From: Nomascus leucogenys
Lineage: Eukaryota; Chordata; Mammalia; Primates; Hylobatidae
Assembly (NCBI RefSeq): GCF_006542625.1
Contig: NC_044392.1
Coordinates: 88,539,334 to 88,603,333, forward strand
Reading direction: 5' to 3'
Length of the DNA stretch: 64,000 nt
Positions 19,217-33,900 of this stretch are shown here, piece after piece. The first letter of the stretch is position 1. Each line of letters opens with the position of its first letter. The notes under the pieces were generated by a model, which saw nothing but the letters and a program-made list of their open reading frames with translations, did no database searches and was not told the origin of the DNA. Both the position numbers and the translations under genes were made by a program.

Positions 19217-22200
19217 GTAGGGCATGGGGAATTCCATTTAGGGGAATAAAGCTGTGGAGTCCTCATGTCTAGAGTGAAGGAAACCACACTATCAGGAGAA
19301 GGTGGAATAATGAAAAATGAGCACAAGTTTGGGTTTCTGGAGTCAGACGGCGTTCGTGGGGGTGGGTTGGGAAGTGGAGGGTGTTGTAGATGACAACACA
19401 ACAAATTCAGTGAAAATATATGAAATTGGTAGTGTCCAATGGGTAATGGTCAAGTTAGGAAAGTGAAAATTCTGGGGACCAAAAGATCAGTTGGAACTGG
19501 ATCTGGCTTGACTTAATATGCTCTTTACTTGGTATTCGTTTGAGAGAATAGAAATGAGAAAGTCTAATAAAACCAACAAAGACAAAGTAGATTAAGTTAA
19601 AATTAGGCAAAAATACACTTGACCTCAATTATCAAGCTTCTTCATGGGTGCTGTGAATATTTATTGCTTTTGATTTAATTTCCTTACTGTGTGGATTATG
19701 TGACAAAGGAAATAAGAGTAGTCAGATTCTTGGGAATATTCCCGTCTAGAACACAGTGGGCGAAATAGAAGTAACTGTAGTTTGGTTGTCAGTATCCCAG
19801 GAGCATAGAAGAGCAGTTGAGGACAAATGATGGGTTACATGGCATTTCTAGATTATTTCGATGCTCGTTCTAGCTTAGGTGTGGAGTTCAGGAAAAGATG
19901 ATACTACTACTTTCTAAATTTCACTTGGCCTTATATTCTTTTTCTGGTGTGTGCTTTAAAAATACCTAAACATAGCTCATGAATTGGACTTCTGGATACA
20001 CACACATACAATCATTACCACATTTCTGGGAATCACAAGTTAAAATATGAGTGAATAATCTCATTCCCTGATTATAGTAGAAAAAGAAGTCAAAAGCGAG
20101 ATGGGTTTTAAAAATTTTAATACATTTTCCTGAGTTACATATCACTAACAACATTGGAAATGTAGTTGTTTGGGGAAGGTTTCATAGAGAAGAATTTTCA
20201 AATGATGTTCAACAACTATCAAATATTTTATCAGAGTTACTTGTCACTGAGTTTATAAATTGATTGGGACATTCTAAGTTTATAAATAAATAAAATTAAT
20301 ATTTGATAATTTAATGTTACATGTGGGCTTTTGTAGGTGTGAAACTTGTGGTACAGAAGAAGCAAAGTACAGATGTCCACGTTGTATGCGATATTCCTGC
20401 AGGTATACATGTAACTTCCTACCTTTTAACCTGTATCTGTACCTTTCTTACCCTAAAATATAAAAGTACTTCCCCTTTGTCTTTTCAGTTTGCCCTGTGT
20501 AAAGAAACACAAAGCAGAACTGACATGTAATGGAGTTCGAGATAAAACTGCATACGTTTCAATACAACAGTTTACTGAAATGAATCTCCTAAGTGGTAAG
20601 CCACTTTATGCATAGCAAATTGAGGCTTCCTGGCCATTGGTATATGTCATTTGTTTATTCTTCTGTTTTGAAATTTTTAGATTATCGATTTTTGGAAGAT
20701 GTGGCAAGAACAGCGGACCATATTTCTAGAGATGCTTTTTTGAAAAGACCAATAAGCAATAAACATGTAAGATTTTTTTCCTTAATTTCTTCCAGTTAGA
20801 AGTCCTTCAAATCAATTAGATTCTTTTTTTTTTTTTTTTTAACTTACCAAATATATTAAGTGGCTACCATGATAATAGAGCTATTCTGATTACTTAAGGA
20901 TATGGCTGTGACCCAAACAAAGTCCATCCCCTCGTAGAGTTGTATTTAGTGGGAAATATAGGAGATGAGTAGAGGAACAAAGGTAACTTCAGATAGAGTT
21001 AAGTTCATATAGAAAATAAAGAAGGCTCAAGAGATTAAAGAGAGAATGAAAATGGTCTTTGTTGGGGAGAGATTGTCAGGGTACTGTTTTCGATACAGTG
21101 GTCAGGAGAAGCTTCTCTAAGAGATGATATGTAAGCAGTGATCTGAGTGCTGAGAAAGAGGCTGTCATGTGAACATTTGGAGGCAGATTATTCCAGGTAG
21201 GGACAAAAGTAAAAGGAAAGACCTGAGTCAGAAACAAGGATGTCTGGTTTGAGGAATTAAAAGATTGGCAAGGTAACTGAAGCATAGTGAGTGAGGAGGA
21301 GAGTATTGAAAATGAAGTTAGAGAAACTGGTGAGGAGTTGGGTGCAGTGGCTCATGCCTGTAATCCAAACACTTCGGGAGGCTGAGGCCAGAGCATTACT
21401 TGAGCTCAGGAGTTCAAGACCAGCCTGGGCAACATGGTGAAAACCCGTCTCTATAAAAAAATACAAAAATTAGCCAGGCGTGGTGGCGTGCCCCTGTAGT
21501 CCCAGCAACTTGAGAAGCTGAGGCGGGATGATCACCTGAGCCCAGGAAGGTTAAGGCTGCAGTGAGCCATGATTGGGCCACTACACTCCAGCCTGGACAA
21601 CAGAGTGAGACTCTATCTCAAAAGAAAAAAGAAAAGAAACTGGTGAGGGTTTCTAATTCTAAGTGCAAATGGAAACCATGGAAGGGTTTTGAACATAAAT
21701 TTGCCTTTTGAAAAACCACTCTTGCTGCTTTGTGGACTTTAGGGGGGCAAGAATGGAAGATTGGAAGCAGGGAGACCGATTATGCAGCTCTTCCCATGGT
21801 CCTTGTGAGATAATAGTGGCTTGGGTATACTGTTGGAATTATTGGGAAGGGATTAGATTCTGATTTTGAAGGAAGAGCTGACAAGACCTGCTATTCTAAT
21901 ACACTTAATTTTCATACTCTTGCATTCCTTTTTTAATCCCTTAAATACTATGCAAAATTAAAGCTTACGTATTTGGAATATTTGTCAACTGGTGTTGTAG
22001 AAATTCGTTTATGTTGTGATTAAATCGTATCCTGGAATTGTGTTCATTTTAGTATTGGAGTTGCAGAATTTTAATACCTTTTAAACACCTTATTTTATTG
22101 GTATTATTGGTACAGACATAATTACATTACACATATCTGAAAGAAAATTATTCATATAGCAACTCTTATTTTTCCTCAAACTTAATTAGGCATAATTAAA

Positions 22201-24880
22201 ATTCTACTTAAATTACTTTACAATTTTTTTAAATTGTGAAATATAGCATGTATATTTTCTAAAAATCACAAAATGGAAATACACAGTATAATGAATAATT
22301 ATAAAATGAATATTCATGTAACTACCACCCCAGTCTAGAATTAGAACATTACTGGCTTCCCAGAATTTCCATGCCACCCTTTTATGCCCTTCTCTGGTCT
22401 TTTCTCATTTCTTAATATTTTTTTCTATCTTAGGACTATACCACAATTTGTTTATGCATTTTGTTTTTTTATGGATTTTGGATTTTCTGTAAGAATAAAA
22501 AACAGTTTAGAAACAATGGCACTACTTTTATCTATGAATTATAGTATGTGTGTGAACATGTGTTTCTAGGGTTTATACCTGGGAATAGAATTGCTTTGTT
22601 GTGTGGTATGCATATCTTCCATTTGCCTAGATGTTACCAAAACATTTTCCAAAGTGATTTTACTAGTCTACACTCTCACCAATAGTGTATGAATGTACCT
22701 ATTGTCATATTCTCGCCAATACTTAGTTTGGTAAGACTTTAAAAATTTTTGTCATTCTGTTGGCTGTGTAATTTTATTGTGGTTTTAAATGTGCAGTTCT
22801 TTAATTCCTGATGAGATTGAACCACCTTTCAAATACTTTATCGGCCATTTGGATTTCCTCTTTTATGCAGTGCCTGTTCAAGTCTTTTGCTCATCTTTTC
22901 ATTGGTCAGCTTTATTTTTCTTACTGGTTTGTGAGAATTCTTGGTATTTCTTGGATGCTAGTGCAAGTTGGTTGTATGTTATAAATACCTTCTTCTAGTC
23001 TCTGTCTTGTCTTTTCGTTTTATAGTGTCTTGTGGTGAATGGATGTTCTTAGTTTTAATGTAGTCAAATTTATCATTTGTTTCCTTTATAGTTAGTAGGT
23101 TTATATGTTTATAAAGAAATCCATCTCTACCTTGAAATTAGGAAGTTATTCTTTTATAGTTAATTGCCTAAAAGCTTTATACTGTTGTGTTTTACACTTA
23201 TGTCTTTAACTGGAATTGATTTTTGGTATCATGTACAGAGGAGTTCCCATTTAATTTTTCATATGGATAATCCACTTTTCCCAGCACCATTTATTGGAAA
23301 GTTCATCCTTTCCCTACTGCTCTGTAGGACCACCTTTGTCATAAATCAGCATCCCTATATGCTTGGGTCATTTTGTGGCCTTGTCTTTTCCATTCTGTTG
23401 GCCTACTGGTATATCCTGCACCAATACTATGCTCTCTGAATTACTGTCGTTTTTTACTGAAACTTGTTATCTGATTAAGTCCTCCCACTTCCTTTTTTCT
23501 AGAGTATGGCTATTCAGTGCTGTTTTCAAGGCAAAATAATTGCAAATCTAAGCAAGGGATGGCCCATAGCCATAACTGCTAATGGATTTTTTTTCTTTTT
23601 TCCTCTGTTTCAGTGTAACCATACAAGTTTCCTAGCTTGCTCTGAAAGTAGAGATTGTTTCTGGTTCACCCTTATCCTGAAGGTATATTAGGAGGGTTGG
23701 TCACTGCTATTATAATTATTTATAATTATCACTACCATTACTGAAACCAAAGTCCTCTAAATTATAAAATTACTTGTAATTTCTTAAAACAGTTTCCTAC
23801 TTAGCCAGTGATAGCTGATCCATCCTTTCCCTTGGCTTATGACTTGATTCTGACTGTTTACGTCGCAAATTCTAGATCCCTATTCACTTAACAAAAAACT
23901 TGCATTTATATTTTGCCTTTTCTTTGAGTGATCTTTCTTCTTCCTTGACTTAATAAAAATCTGGTATTCTTTTGTAACTCTGGAATTGCCCAGTTTAGCT
24001 TAATCAACCCAGGTGGTCAATGTAATAACACATGTCAGAGCCAGAATGTTCTCATATCCCATTTTGTGCTTCCCACAACAGTGGTTACTTTAAGCTAGGC
24101 CTTGTACTAGGCAATGCCATGGCTCTTCCCTTGAGTGAGCTGTCTAGTAATAAAATCAGTGATATATATACAGCTAACTGGTAAAACCATCGGTAAAAGA
24201 AATCAAGAATTGTGTAGGTAGCCCCTGTGATTGCCAAATGACCTGTGTTTTTGTTTGTTTTAATCTCCATTAAATTCTTCTTTGGCTCATAGAACATATG
24301 GTTAAAAACACAAGCTCTGGAATTAGACAGACCAGGGTTTGAATACAGGTTCTATCTCTCTGGGATAGCTGTATGATGTTGGGATCTCACTAATTTTTAT
24401 TGCTAAAATGGAGATGATAATACCTATTCTCATAGTATCATTGTGAAGATTACATGAGATTACTGCTTAGAGCTGTTGTAACACTTAGGTTCTCAGTAAA
24501 TCTTAACTATTATTGAACATTGTTTTACTCACTTTTTAAATTTAAGGAATTTAAAAATTAATTTGTCTGTTTGGTTTTTGTTGTTAGATGTACTTTATAA
24601 AAAATCGTGCCCGGAAGCAAGGTATTAACTTGAAACTTCTACCCAATGGATTCACCAAGAGGAAGGAGAATTCAACCTTTTTTGATAAGAAGTAAGTTTC
24701 TAACTTTTTAGTATATCAGGTGTTCTGATTTGATCAGGATCATTCTTTAAGGTTTGGTTGCTATAGAGCATTGCTACCCCAAGTGTGGTTCTGTAAACTG
24801 TTATTGGTCCATGACAAGATAACTGTAGTAATTGTATGTCATGTAACTCTAATAAAAATTTGGGTTTGCAGTGTGTGTGT

Positions 24881-24921
<41 letters not shown>

Positions 24922-27900
24922 TTCCTATCATTTGCGAAGCTTCTCAAACATTAATGTGCGTACCAGTCACCTAGGCATCTTGTTAAGTATGCTTGTTGTG
25001 ATTTTTCAGTAGGCCTGGGTTGGAGTTTGATATTGGGCATTTCTAACAAGCTCCTCAGTGATGCTGATTGTTTGAGAAACATATTTTGAGTAGCAGCGCC
25101 CTGGAACACTCTCATAGATTAGAAATTAACTGTTTCTTTGAGACCTAAGATACCAAAAAAGTATTTCAGGGGCTTCCAGGACAAAACGAGTAAAAACAGG
25201 ACCCCTGTACTATTTTAATCAAGGCAGCTCTGCTTTTATTTTCTTTCTCCACTGGGTTTCCAAATAAGATTTCATTTAAAAGCTGTCAATGGAGAAGAAG
25301 GGGACTTCGAACTCTTGAGTACAGATATATAACAGATTAGTTTGCTGCTGTCTGAAAATGTTGGGTTGAAAAGGCCCCAAGAGTACAGAGGAGAACAGGA
25401 TCCCAAAGTACTTTAAGTAGCCAACTAAATTATCAGATAATACCTTTCAGAAGTCAAGATTTTGGATTTAGAATTTTTAAAAACTTGAGGGAGTCCCTCC
25501 CTTTTCAGCCTCTTAGTAACTGTGGGGCCTTGAACAAATCACCTTCCTTTCTCTTGGCCTCAGTTGTATGATGTGAGGAGTTGACCCAGGTAAACTCTAT
25601 GGTGCCTTTCCAGTTGTACTCTTCCAAAAATTGAAAAGACAAAGCCATCAGAATTATCATTATTCTAGTAAAACTTCTATCTTTTCAAAGCTGTTAACAT
25701 AATTAGAAGATGACGTTTTCCATTTATTTTGTATGTTATAAGACATAAATATTTGTAAAAATGGTTTTTCGTTTTTCCTGGTTGTCATCCAAAAGTAAAG
25801 TAATGCTGAAGCAGGTGGATCCCTTGAGGCCAGGAGTTTGAGACCAGCCTGGGCAACATTGTGAAACCCTGTCTCTACTAAAAATACAAAAATTAGCCAG
25901 GTGCAGTGGCACCCACCTGTGGTCTCAGCTACTCAGGAGGCTGAAGTGGGAGCATCACTTGAGCACAGGAGGCGGAGGTTGCAGTGAGTCAAGATTGCAC
26001 CACTGCACTCCAGTCTGGGTGACAGAATGAGACCCTGTCTCAAAAAAAAAGTAATGTCTTGAATTTATCAAATGTGAGATGATTCTTTTGTGCGTTTTGA
26101 AACTGACATATTTAGAAATTGACATAATTTGAAGTTTATGGTAACTGGTTAGAAGTTTATGGTAACTGGTTAGTGCTTTCTCAAATACAAAATGTGTTCC
26201 TGTTTTGTGAAAGAAACTATTCAGAATGATTGTAATCAGAGATTAGTTCTCAGTAATGAAAAGCAGATGGCCTCAAGTATAACATTTTTTTGTCTGTAGA
26301 TACATGAATGTATGCGGGAAGTTTTTACCAAGAATATTACACTCAGTATATTTTCCAGGTTTAGTATATTTTTGGTTGTTTTGAAACTCCCCGGGTCTCT
26401 GAAATGGCAAATCAGATTCTTCTTGCATTAGTCTTTTGCTCATAAATTTATAGAGATTTGTGATCAGTTTTCTTACATTGTTAGTGTTTCCCGGGAGGAG
26501 ATTAGCAACATAGTATGTAATAATAGGCTTTAGAATCTATTTCTTAGTCTTTTACCATCTGCAAAACGGAGCTCATGATAGCTACCTTGTAAAGTTGTGG
26601 CCTTTTAATGTATTAATTCACATAGGCAGTAACTGGCATGTGGGAAGGAATCAGTTTATAGTAGCTATTGTAAAAATAATACATCTGTATCATTAAAAAG
26701 TTGAAAGGAAAAATATCACCTATAATTCCACTATCTAGAGTTGACCACTAATAAAATTTCGTAACATTTCCTTCTAATCATGTTTTCTCCTTTTTTAAAT
26801 CTAATAAAGTAAAACATAATATAAAATACTTAAAACTATATAAAATGACATGACTCTGCTCAAGTTAAACATTAATTTTTTGTGAATAGATGCACATCTT
26901 TTTTTCCTGCAGCTAGATTTTCCATTTAGCAATATATTGTGAACCTCTTTTCTTGTTAGTGCAAATCTGCCTCATTATTTTTAAATAGGGTATTCCACCT
27001 TTGACTATATCCTGTTTCATTTAATTATTCCCATATTCATGAACATTTTTGTCTTGTTTTTAATTATTATAAATAACACGGTATTAAACAGCCTTGAACA
27101 AATTGTTTTGTGTGCTTCCCTGGCTTTTTTTTGTAGGATCAATTCCTAGAAAGCAGAATTACTGGATTAGAGAGTACAATGTATTTAAACTTTTGAGAAA
27201 AACTCTACATTGTCTCCATAAAACATTACCACTTTGTACTTTCATCAAGAAAGTATGAGTGCCTATTTTATTTATACCTTAACTTTTGTTGAATATTACC
27301 AAACTTTTTTTTTTTTTTTTTTTTTTGAGACGGAGTCATGCTCTGTCCCCCAGGCTGGAGTGCAATGGCACGATCTCAGCTCACTGCAAGCTCCGCCTCC
27401 CGGGTTCACACCATTCTCCTGCCTCAGCCTCCCGAGTAGCTGGGACTACAGGCGCCCGCCAACACGTCCGGCTAATTTTTTTTTGTATTTTTAGTAGAGA
27501 CAGGGTTTCACCGTGTTAGCCAGGATGGGATTACCAAACTTTTTTGTGGGCAGCTTTATTAGAGAGGTTGAGCTCTTGGATTTTTAATTTCTTGTTAAGA
27601 CATTGCCAGATGTCCACTGCAGGAGGCAGAATCACCCCCGTTTGAAAACCACTGATTTAGATAAATACAGAAGATGAACTTATTGAATGTATAGTTCTAA
27701 TCAACCTTTTCTTGGTCTAGATAATTAATATAATGTAGACAGAATCAGGATTCTGGTGTCTTATACTTCACCTTTAAGAGAAAAAAATAGACATTTAAGA
27801 GTTCCTTTGAGATATTTGTATCTTATCAGCTGTTCACATGAAAATGAGCAAGGTTTTAGATGATTGCAATGGTATTTGCTAGAAAGAGGGAAGAAGGGGA

Positions 27901-30900
27901 AATGAATTTTTTTCAAAGAATTCTGTTCAGCTCCCATGCCCCCAGTATTCTAAGAGACTAGTTTTCAATACTTTTTTCTATTAACTGTCAAAAGTTGGTT
28001 ATAGCTTTGACTCTGATAAATGTAAATTTTCATGTTGTCTCTACTGTTTGATTATACATTAGGTGACCTTGGGCAAAATCTGACTTACCAGGTTATTGAG
28101 AGTATTAAATGAAATTTTAATAATAACTAAAGTAGTACCTGGCACATACTAAATAATATACAGTGACAATGAAAATTTACATTCCCTTCACTGAAATCCT
28201 TAGGAATATGCTACATTTACTGTATATTCCATTCACCCCTCATAGGTCTGGGATAGCACTGTGTAATCAAACAGTACTATTTGTGCAGTGAAACCTATAA
28301 ATGTTTACCTTATAATGGGTAAATAATGACTATAGACTGACTCAGGTTTTGCTGCTGAAGGAGTTAAAAATCTTTCAGTTTTGGAGATTTTGGAATTGTT
28401 GATATGAGAAGTTGGTCTTGTACTAAGATTATTATTAATACTCCCTAGATATTAAATTGATTGCTTGTTTAAGCAACTTGAGCTGCAATATAGTCAAAAT
28501 CTCAAGTTGATGTTGCTTAAAATTTTAATGTTTTAACTTTTGAGGAATCTGAATGAAGAATCTTTTGTACTGTTTTTGAAACTTTTCTATAAAGTCTACA
28601 TTTATTTAAAAAAAAAATTTTTTTAATGTAAAAGCCCGCATATGAAGTGTGATGAATGTGCCATTGTACCTGAATTACTCTGTAGACCTATTAGAAGGTG
28701 ATTGTAGCAGCTGATTGGAATAGGTTCATTCTAATCCAGATACCCTTTATGGCAGGCATTTTCACTGACTCTCCTAAAATTATATGTGAAATTATGTGAT
28801 GTGTGAATTTTTCTAAGACTAAGTACTGCAATTTTCACTGAATAGTCAAAGTGAGGTGAAGTCTGTGAAGTCAAAAATGTATGCAATGAGGATGAATTTT
28901 AGAGGACTATTTTAGAGGAATTTGCAGGATTATCATAGTGGATAGCTGTAATCAATAAAATTAAGTTCAGGGAGGCTTATATAAGTTCAGCCAAAGCAAG
29001 GTTGACATTCTCTGTTAAAAATAGAGAAGCTTGATAAGGAAATGTTGGCTCTCCTGCTTATTTTGGAGTAGATCCCAAGCTACTTTAAAATAGTGGCTTT
29101 TTCAGGGGTAATTCCTTTACCTCACCTCTTTGTAGGGTCTATAGCTTTATGTTCACTTTCACCCAGTGCTAATCAAATATGTTGAAAGAAATATGAAAGA
29201 CCTATATGAAGAAAATGTAAATTCTCCTGAATGACTTAAAAGATTTGAATAAATGGAAAAAAGTGCCATATTCTTAAAAAACTCAATATTGTTTCTTAAG
29301 TGATCTTTTAAGTCTGATGCAATCCTAATCAGAATATCAATGGGATTTTGTTTGTTGTTATTTATTTATTAATAAGACAGTTCATAAATAACTGAAGTTT
29401 ATTTTGAAGAATGACATGGCAGAGGTGCCTGGAAAAATCTGAAAAAAGTATGATGAGGCTGGACTCATTAAAATTTATTAAATTATAGTAGTTTTATGGT
29501 GTTGGTCTAGAAATCTGTAACTAGATCATAGAAAATAAATTAAATAGTATATTTGGTTTGCTGGTATATGATCAAGGTAACATTTCAAATTAGTATAAAT
29601 AATTACTTATTCAATAAATAGAGTTGAAACAGCTTGCCATTTGAGAGGAAATGCTGAATCTTTTACTAAATAACATCCAGGTGGATCAAAATCTTAAAAT
29701 GAAATAAAAATACTGGAATATTTTCATAATCTTGAAGAGGAGAAACATCCCATCCAGAAGCCAAAAGGAAAATAATAACTAAATTTACATGGCAAAAAAG
29801 ACCATAATAAAGTCAAAAGACTGGACCAAAAAAGTCTTTAACATATATGACACAGAGTGCTTATGCATTATTAAGAAAAAAAGACTAGCAACTAATTAGG
29901 AAAGGGGCAGAGGATAAGAATAGATGGTCAGCCGGGCACGGTGGCTCACGCCTATAATCCCAGCACTCTGGGAGGCCGAGGTAGGTGGATCATGAGGTCA
30001 GGAGATCGAGACCATCCTGGCTAACACAGTGAAACCCCGTCTCTACTAAAAAAAAAAAAATACAAAAAATGAGCTGGGCGTGGTGGCGGGCACCTGTAGT
30101 CCCAGCTACTCAGGAGGCTGAGGCAGGAGAATGGCGTGAACCCAGGAGGCGGAGCTTGCAGTGAGCCAAGATCGCACCACTGCACTCCAGCACTCCAGCC
30201 TGGGAGACAGAGCCAGACTCTGTCTCCAAAAACAAAACAAAACAAAACTAAAAAACAAAAACAAAAACAAAAATAATAGATGGTCATAGAAAGATATATC
30301 TACATACATAGTATTTGGCTGATAAACATTAATAATATCTAATATAATGAAAGTATGGGTTAACCAGGCCATTTTCCTCTTCCATTGTTCTTGATAGTTA
30401 AATTGGTACAGTCATTTTAGAAGGCAATTTGGTAGTGTTTCTCAGAATGTTATATATTTTGTTGTATAAAATGTATATTACATCTTAAAATGTTATAAAT
30501 AAGTACTCAAGGAATTTAGCCTTCAAACATATTTGTAGATGATCTACCATCAAGAGATATATGTACACATATATCTATTGCAGTATTGTTTTTAGTAGTG
30601 TAAAAACTGGCACCAACCTAAAGTATCCTTTAGTATGGACTGAGTTAAGTAAATGATGGCACCTTCATACCGTGGAATTCCATGCAGCCATTATGCAAAA
30701 ACAATTAGATGTAGAAGTATTGTCATGGAATACTATCCATGACATGTTCAGTGAAAAAAAAGAATTGGAGTTTAAAACAATTGTCTGAAAGATTAGGAAG
30801 CTCACTTTAAATTGGTGGTTCCAAAGCAAGACAACATCTGGACAGAAAATTTAAAAATCAGCTAGGTGTGATGGTGAATGCCATGATTGCACTGTTACAT

Positions 30901-33900
30901 TCCAGCCTGGGCGACAGAGTGAGACCCTGTCTCTAAAAAAAAAAGAAATGCAGTTAATAAATTAGCGATTATTTGGATCTGAATCCCTTTGGGAATCAGC
31001 TTAAATATATGAGTTCTATTTGGTATATACTTTGTGTCTGTTAGATACGAAAAACTTCACAGATGAACCATGTTTTTTGATTGTTTGTTTTGAGACAGAA
31101 TCTCGCTCTGTCGCCCAGGCTGGAGTGCAGTGGCACGATCTCGGCTCACTGCAATCTCTGCCTCCCAGGTTCACACCATTCTCCTCCCTCAGTCTCCCAA
31201 GTAGCTGGGACTACAGGCACACGCCGCCACACCTGGCTAATTTTTTGTATTTTTAGTAGAGATAGGGTTTCACCCTGTTAGCCAGGATGGTCTGGATCTC
31301 CAGTTGCTTGATAGATCTTCCTCCATCCCTTTATTTAGTTGCTTGATAGATCTTCCTCCATCCCTTTATTTTGACCTTGTGATCCACCCGCCTCGGCCTC
31401 TCAAAGTGTTGGGATTAAAGGCGTGAGCCACCGCGCCCGGCCTGAACCATGCTGTTTTGTCCCCTCTGGTAGTAGAGTTTGGACTGAAGCTGTTAATGCT
31501 GATTAAGGACATGCTAAGAAATAGCTCTTAGAATCTTGCTGAACTTTCTTTAAGGGCATTACATGTTACTCTAACCAGTGGTCTCCATGTATATAACCAT
31601 GGGAGAAATGTCTCTTTGATCTCTGTTTCTTTTAATCAATTATTTGTTTTTTTCTGAAGCCAAACAAAATATAGTGGCTTCAAATGCCAGCTCTGATGTT
31701 TACTAGTTTTGTGGTTTTAACTCTATATCTCATTTTCCTCATCAGTAAAATGGACAAAAGTATAATCTACCCACATATATACCAGTATTTTTATTCCTTT
31801 TTAAACATTTTTTCAGACCTTCTTTTTAGGATCATTTTGTTCTCCTTTGTAAGATTTCTTTAGTGAGGGTCTTATAAAAATATGCTTTTTCAGTTTTTGT
31901 CTTAAAATATCTATTTCATCTTCTTTTTTTTGGAGACAGGGTCTCCATCTGTCACCCAGGCTGGAGTGCAGTTGTGCAATCTCAGTCTTCTCACAGCAAC
32001 CTCCATCTTCTGGGTTCAAGCAATTCTCCTGCTTCAGCCTCCCGAGTAGCTGGGACTGTAGGTGCCTGCCACCATGCTGGTTAATTTTTTTGTGTTTTAG
32101 TAGAGAGGAAGTTTTGCCATGTTGCCCACTGTGGTCTTGATCTCCTGAGCTCAGGCAGTCCACCCACCTCAGCCTCCCAAAGTGCTGGGATTACAGATGT
32201 GCGCCACCGTGCCCATCTTATTTTCATTTTTTAATGGAAATACAATACATACCAAAAAAGCACACAAATCATTAATGTACCAAGATCAAAAACATTACCA
32301 GCACCCCGGAAGTCTTTACTGCCCCCCATGGGAATACCTACCACCTCCTCCCAAGTTTCCTATTTCCCCTAACTTTCAATTTTATAGTTTAGTTTTACCT
32401 ATTTAAAGTTTTTTCCAATATTTTATTATGAAAAATTTGAGGCCAGGCATGGTGGCTCACGCCTGTAAACCCAGCACTTTGAGAGTCCAAGGCAGGCGGA
32501 TCACGAGGTCAGGAGATCGAGACCATCCTGGCTAACATGGTGAAACCCCGTCTCTACTAAAAATACAAAAAATTAGCCAAGCGTGGTGGCAGACGCCTGT
32601 AGTCCCAGCTACTCAGGAGGCTGAGGCAGGAGAATGGCGTGAACCCGGGAGGCGGAGCTTGCAGTGAGCCAAGATCACACCACTGCACTCCAACCTGCGT
32701 GACAGAGCGGAGACTCCGTCTCAAAAAAAAAAAAAGAAAAGAAAAATTTGAAACATAAAACAAACTTGAAAATTTTGCAGTGAATGTTTATATACCCATC
32801 ACCTAAATTCTGTCATCAATATTTTACAATAATTGCTTTATCGGATATTTATCCATCCATTAACCCATTTTATTTTTGGTGCATTTCAGACTAAATGCCC
32901 TGAATACTTAAGCATCATTAACTAGAGTTCCATAGTTTGCATTTTTGTCTGTTGATGTAAAATTTACACGTAATGAAATGCACAAATCTTAAGTATATAC
33001 ATTTGCTGAGTTTTGACAAATATATGCACCTGTATAATGCAGTCCCTGTGAATAAACAGAACATTACCATCACCCCAGAAAGGTTTTTCTTGTCATTTCC
33101 TCTCTTCCTTAGAGACAGCCTGTCCTTTTTTCCCCGTGTACATTTCTTTTGCCTGTTTTAAAATTTCATATATAGTCAGACAGCTCACTCTTTTGTTTTT
33201 TGTTTATCTGTTTTTTACTTTTTAAAAAATAGAGTCAGAGTCTTGCTATGTTGCCCAGGCTAGTCTTGAACTCCTGGCCTCAAGCAGTCCTCCCACCTTG
33301 GCCTCCCAAACTGCTGGGATTACAGGCATGAGCCCCCATGCCCAGCCCCTTTTGAATGATAGTTTAGCTTCATATGAAATATCTTAAGTTGACATTTATT
33401 TTAGAACTCAGTTAATTTATATATTCCATTGACTTCTCACTTCTTTTGCCACTATTGAGAACACTGTTGTTTTATACATAGTCTTCCTTCTTTTCTCTTC
33501 TGATTGCTTTGAAGATATTCAATATTGTCTGGAGTTTCTGCAGTTTCTATGATGTGTGTCACAGTGTGATTTCTTTTTATTCCTTGAGATTTGTTCTGCT
33601 GTCTAAATATGACAATTCTGGAAAAGTAATAAGTTATCTTAATTTCTTTGTCTTTGCTACGTTCCAAGTAACTTATTCAGCTATATTGTCCAAGTCACTT
33701 TCTCTCCTCAGTTGTCTAATTAATCATATTTTTAGCCTATGCGCTGTTTGTTTTTTAGTTTATTTTTCCCTGGAAGCTCTGTTTCTTTCCCAAATCTTTC
33801 TCATCTTTTAGACAGAATTGTATTCCTTACTCACGTTGTAAGCTTCCTTTTTTTCTTCAGTAATTTAAAACACTTCTCATCTGTGTAAATAATCCCAGTA

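Larger units (their letters stand above)
20767..24587 (+). other. ZNHIT6: ZNHIT6 intron 4
   Basis: 3.8 kb. Contents: a poly-T, an ancient repeat (about 20940-21870) split by an Alu, antisense L1 (about 22230-23500), then AT-rich DNA and a MIR (24298-24515) close to exon 5. No coding potential seen. Confidence 0.85.

Noticed and set aside
18228..19220. 330-codon frame taken as a single-exon gene
   Set aside because: It starts at GTG in the 5' UTR and stops in a TAG inside intron 1. The true coding part is 18567-19216, spliced to exon 2.
18808..19404. 198-codon antisense open frame, proline/serine/leucine-rich
   Set aside because: It is the mirror of the K/E-rich ZNHIT6 exon 1; long antisense frames are expected there, and no splice or promoter signal supports it.
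31813..32163. 116-codon antisense frame
   Set aside because: Mostly Alu antisense sequence (31922-32217) extended by chance.
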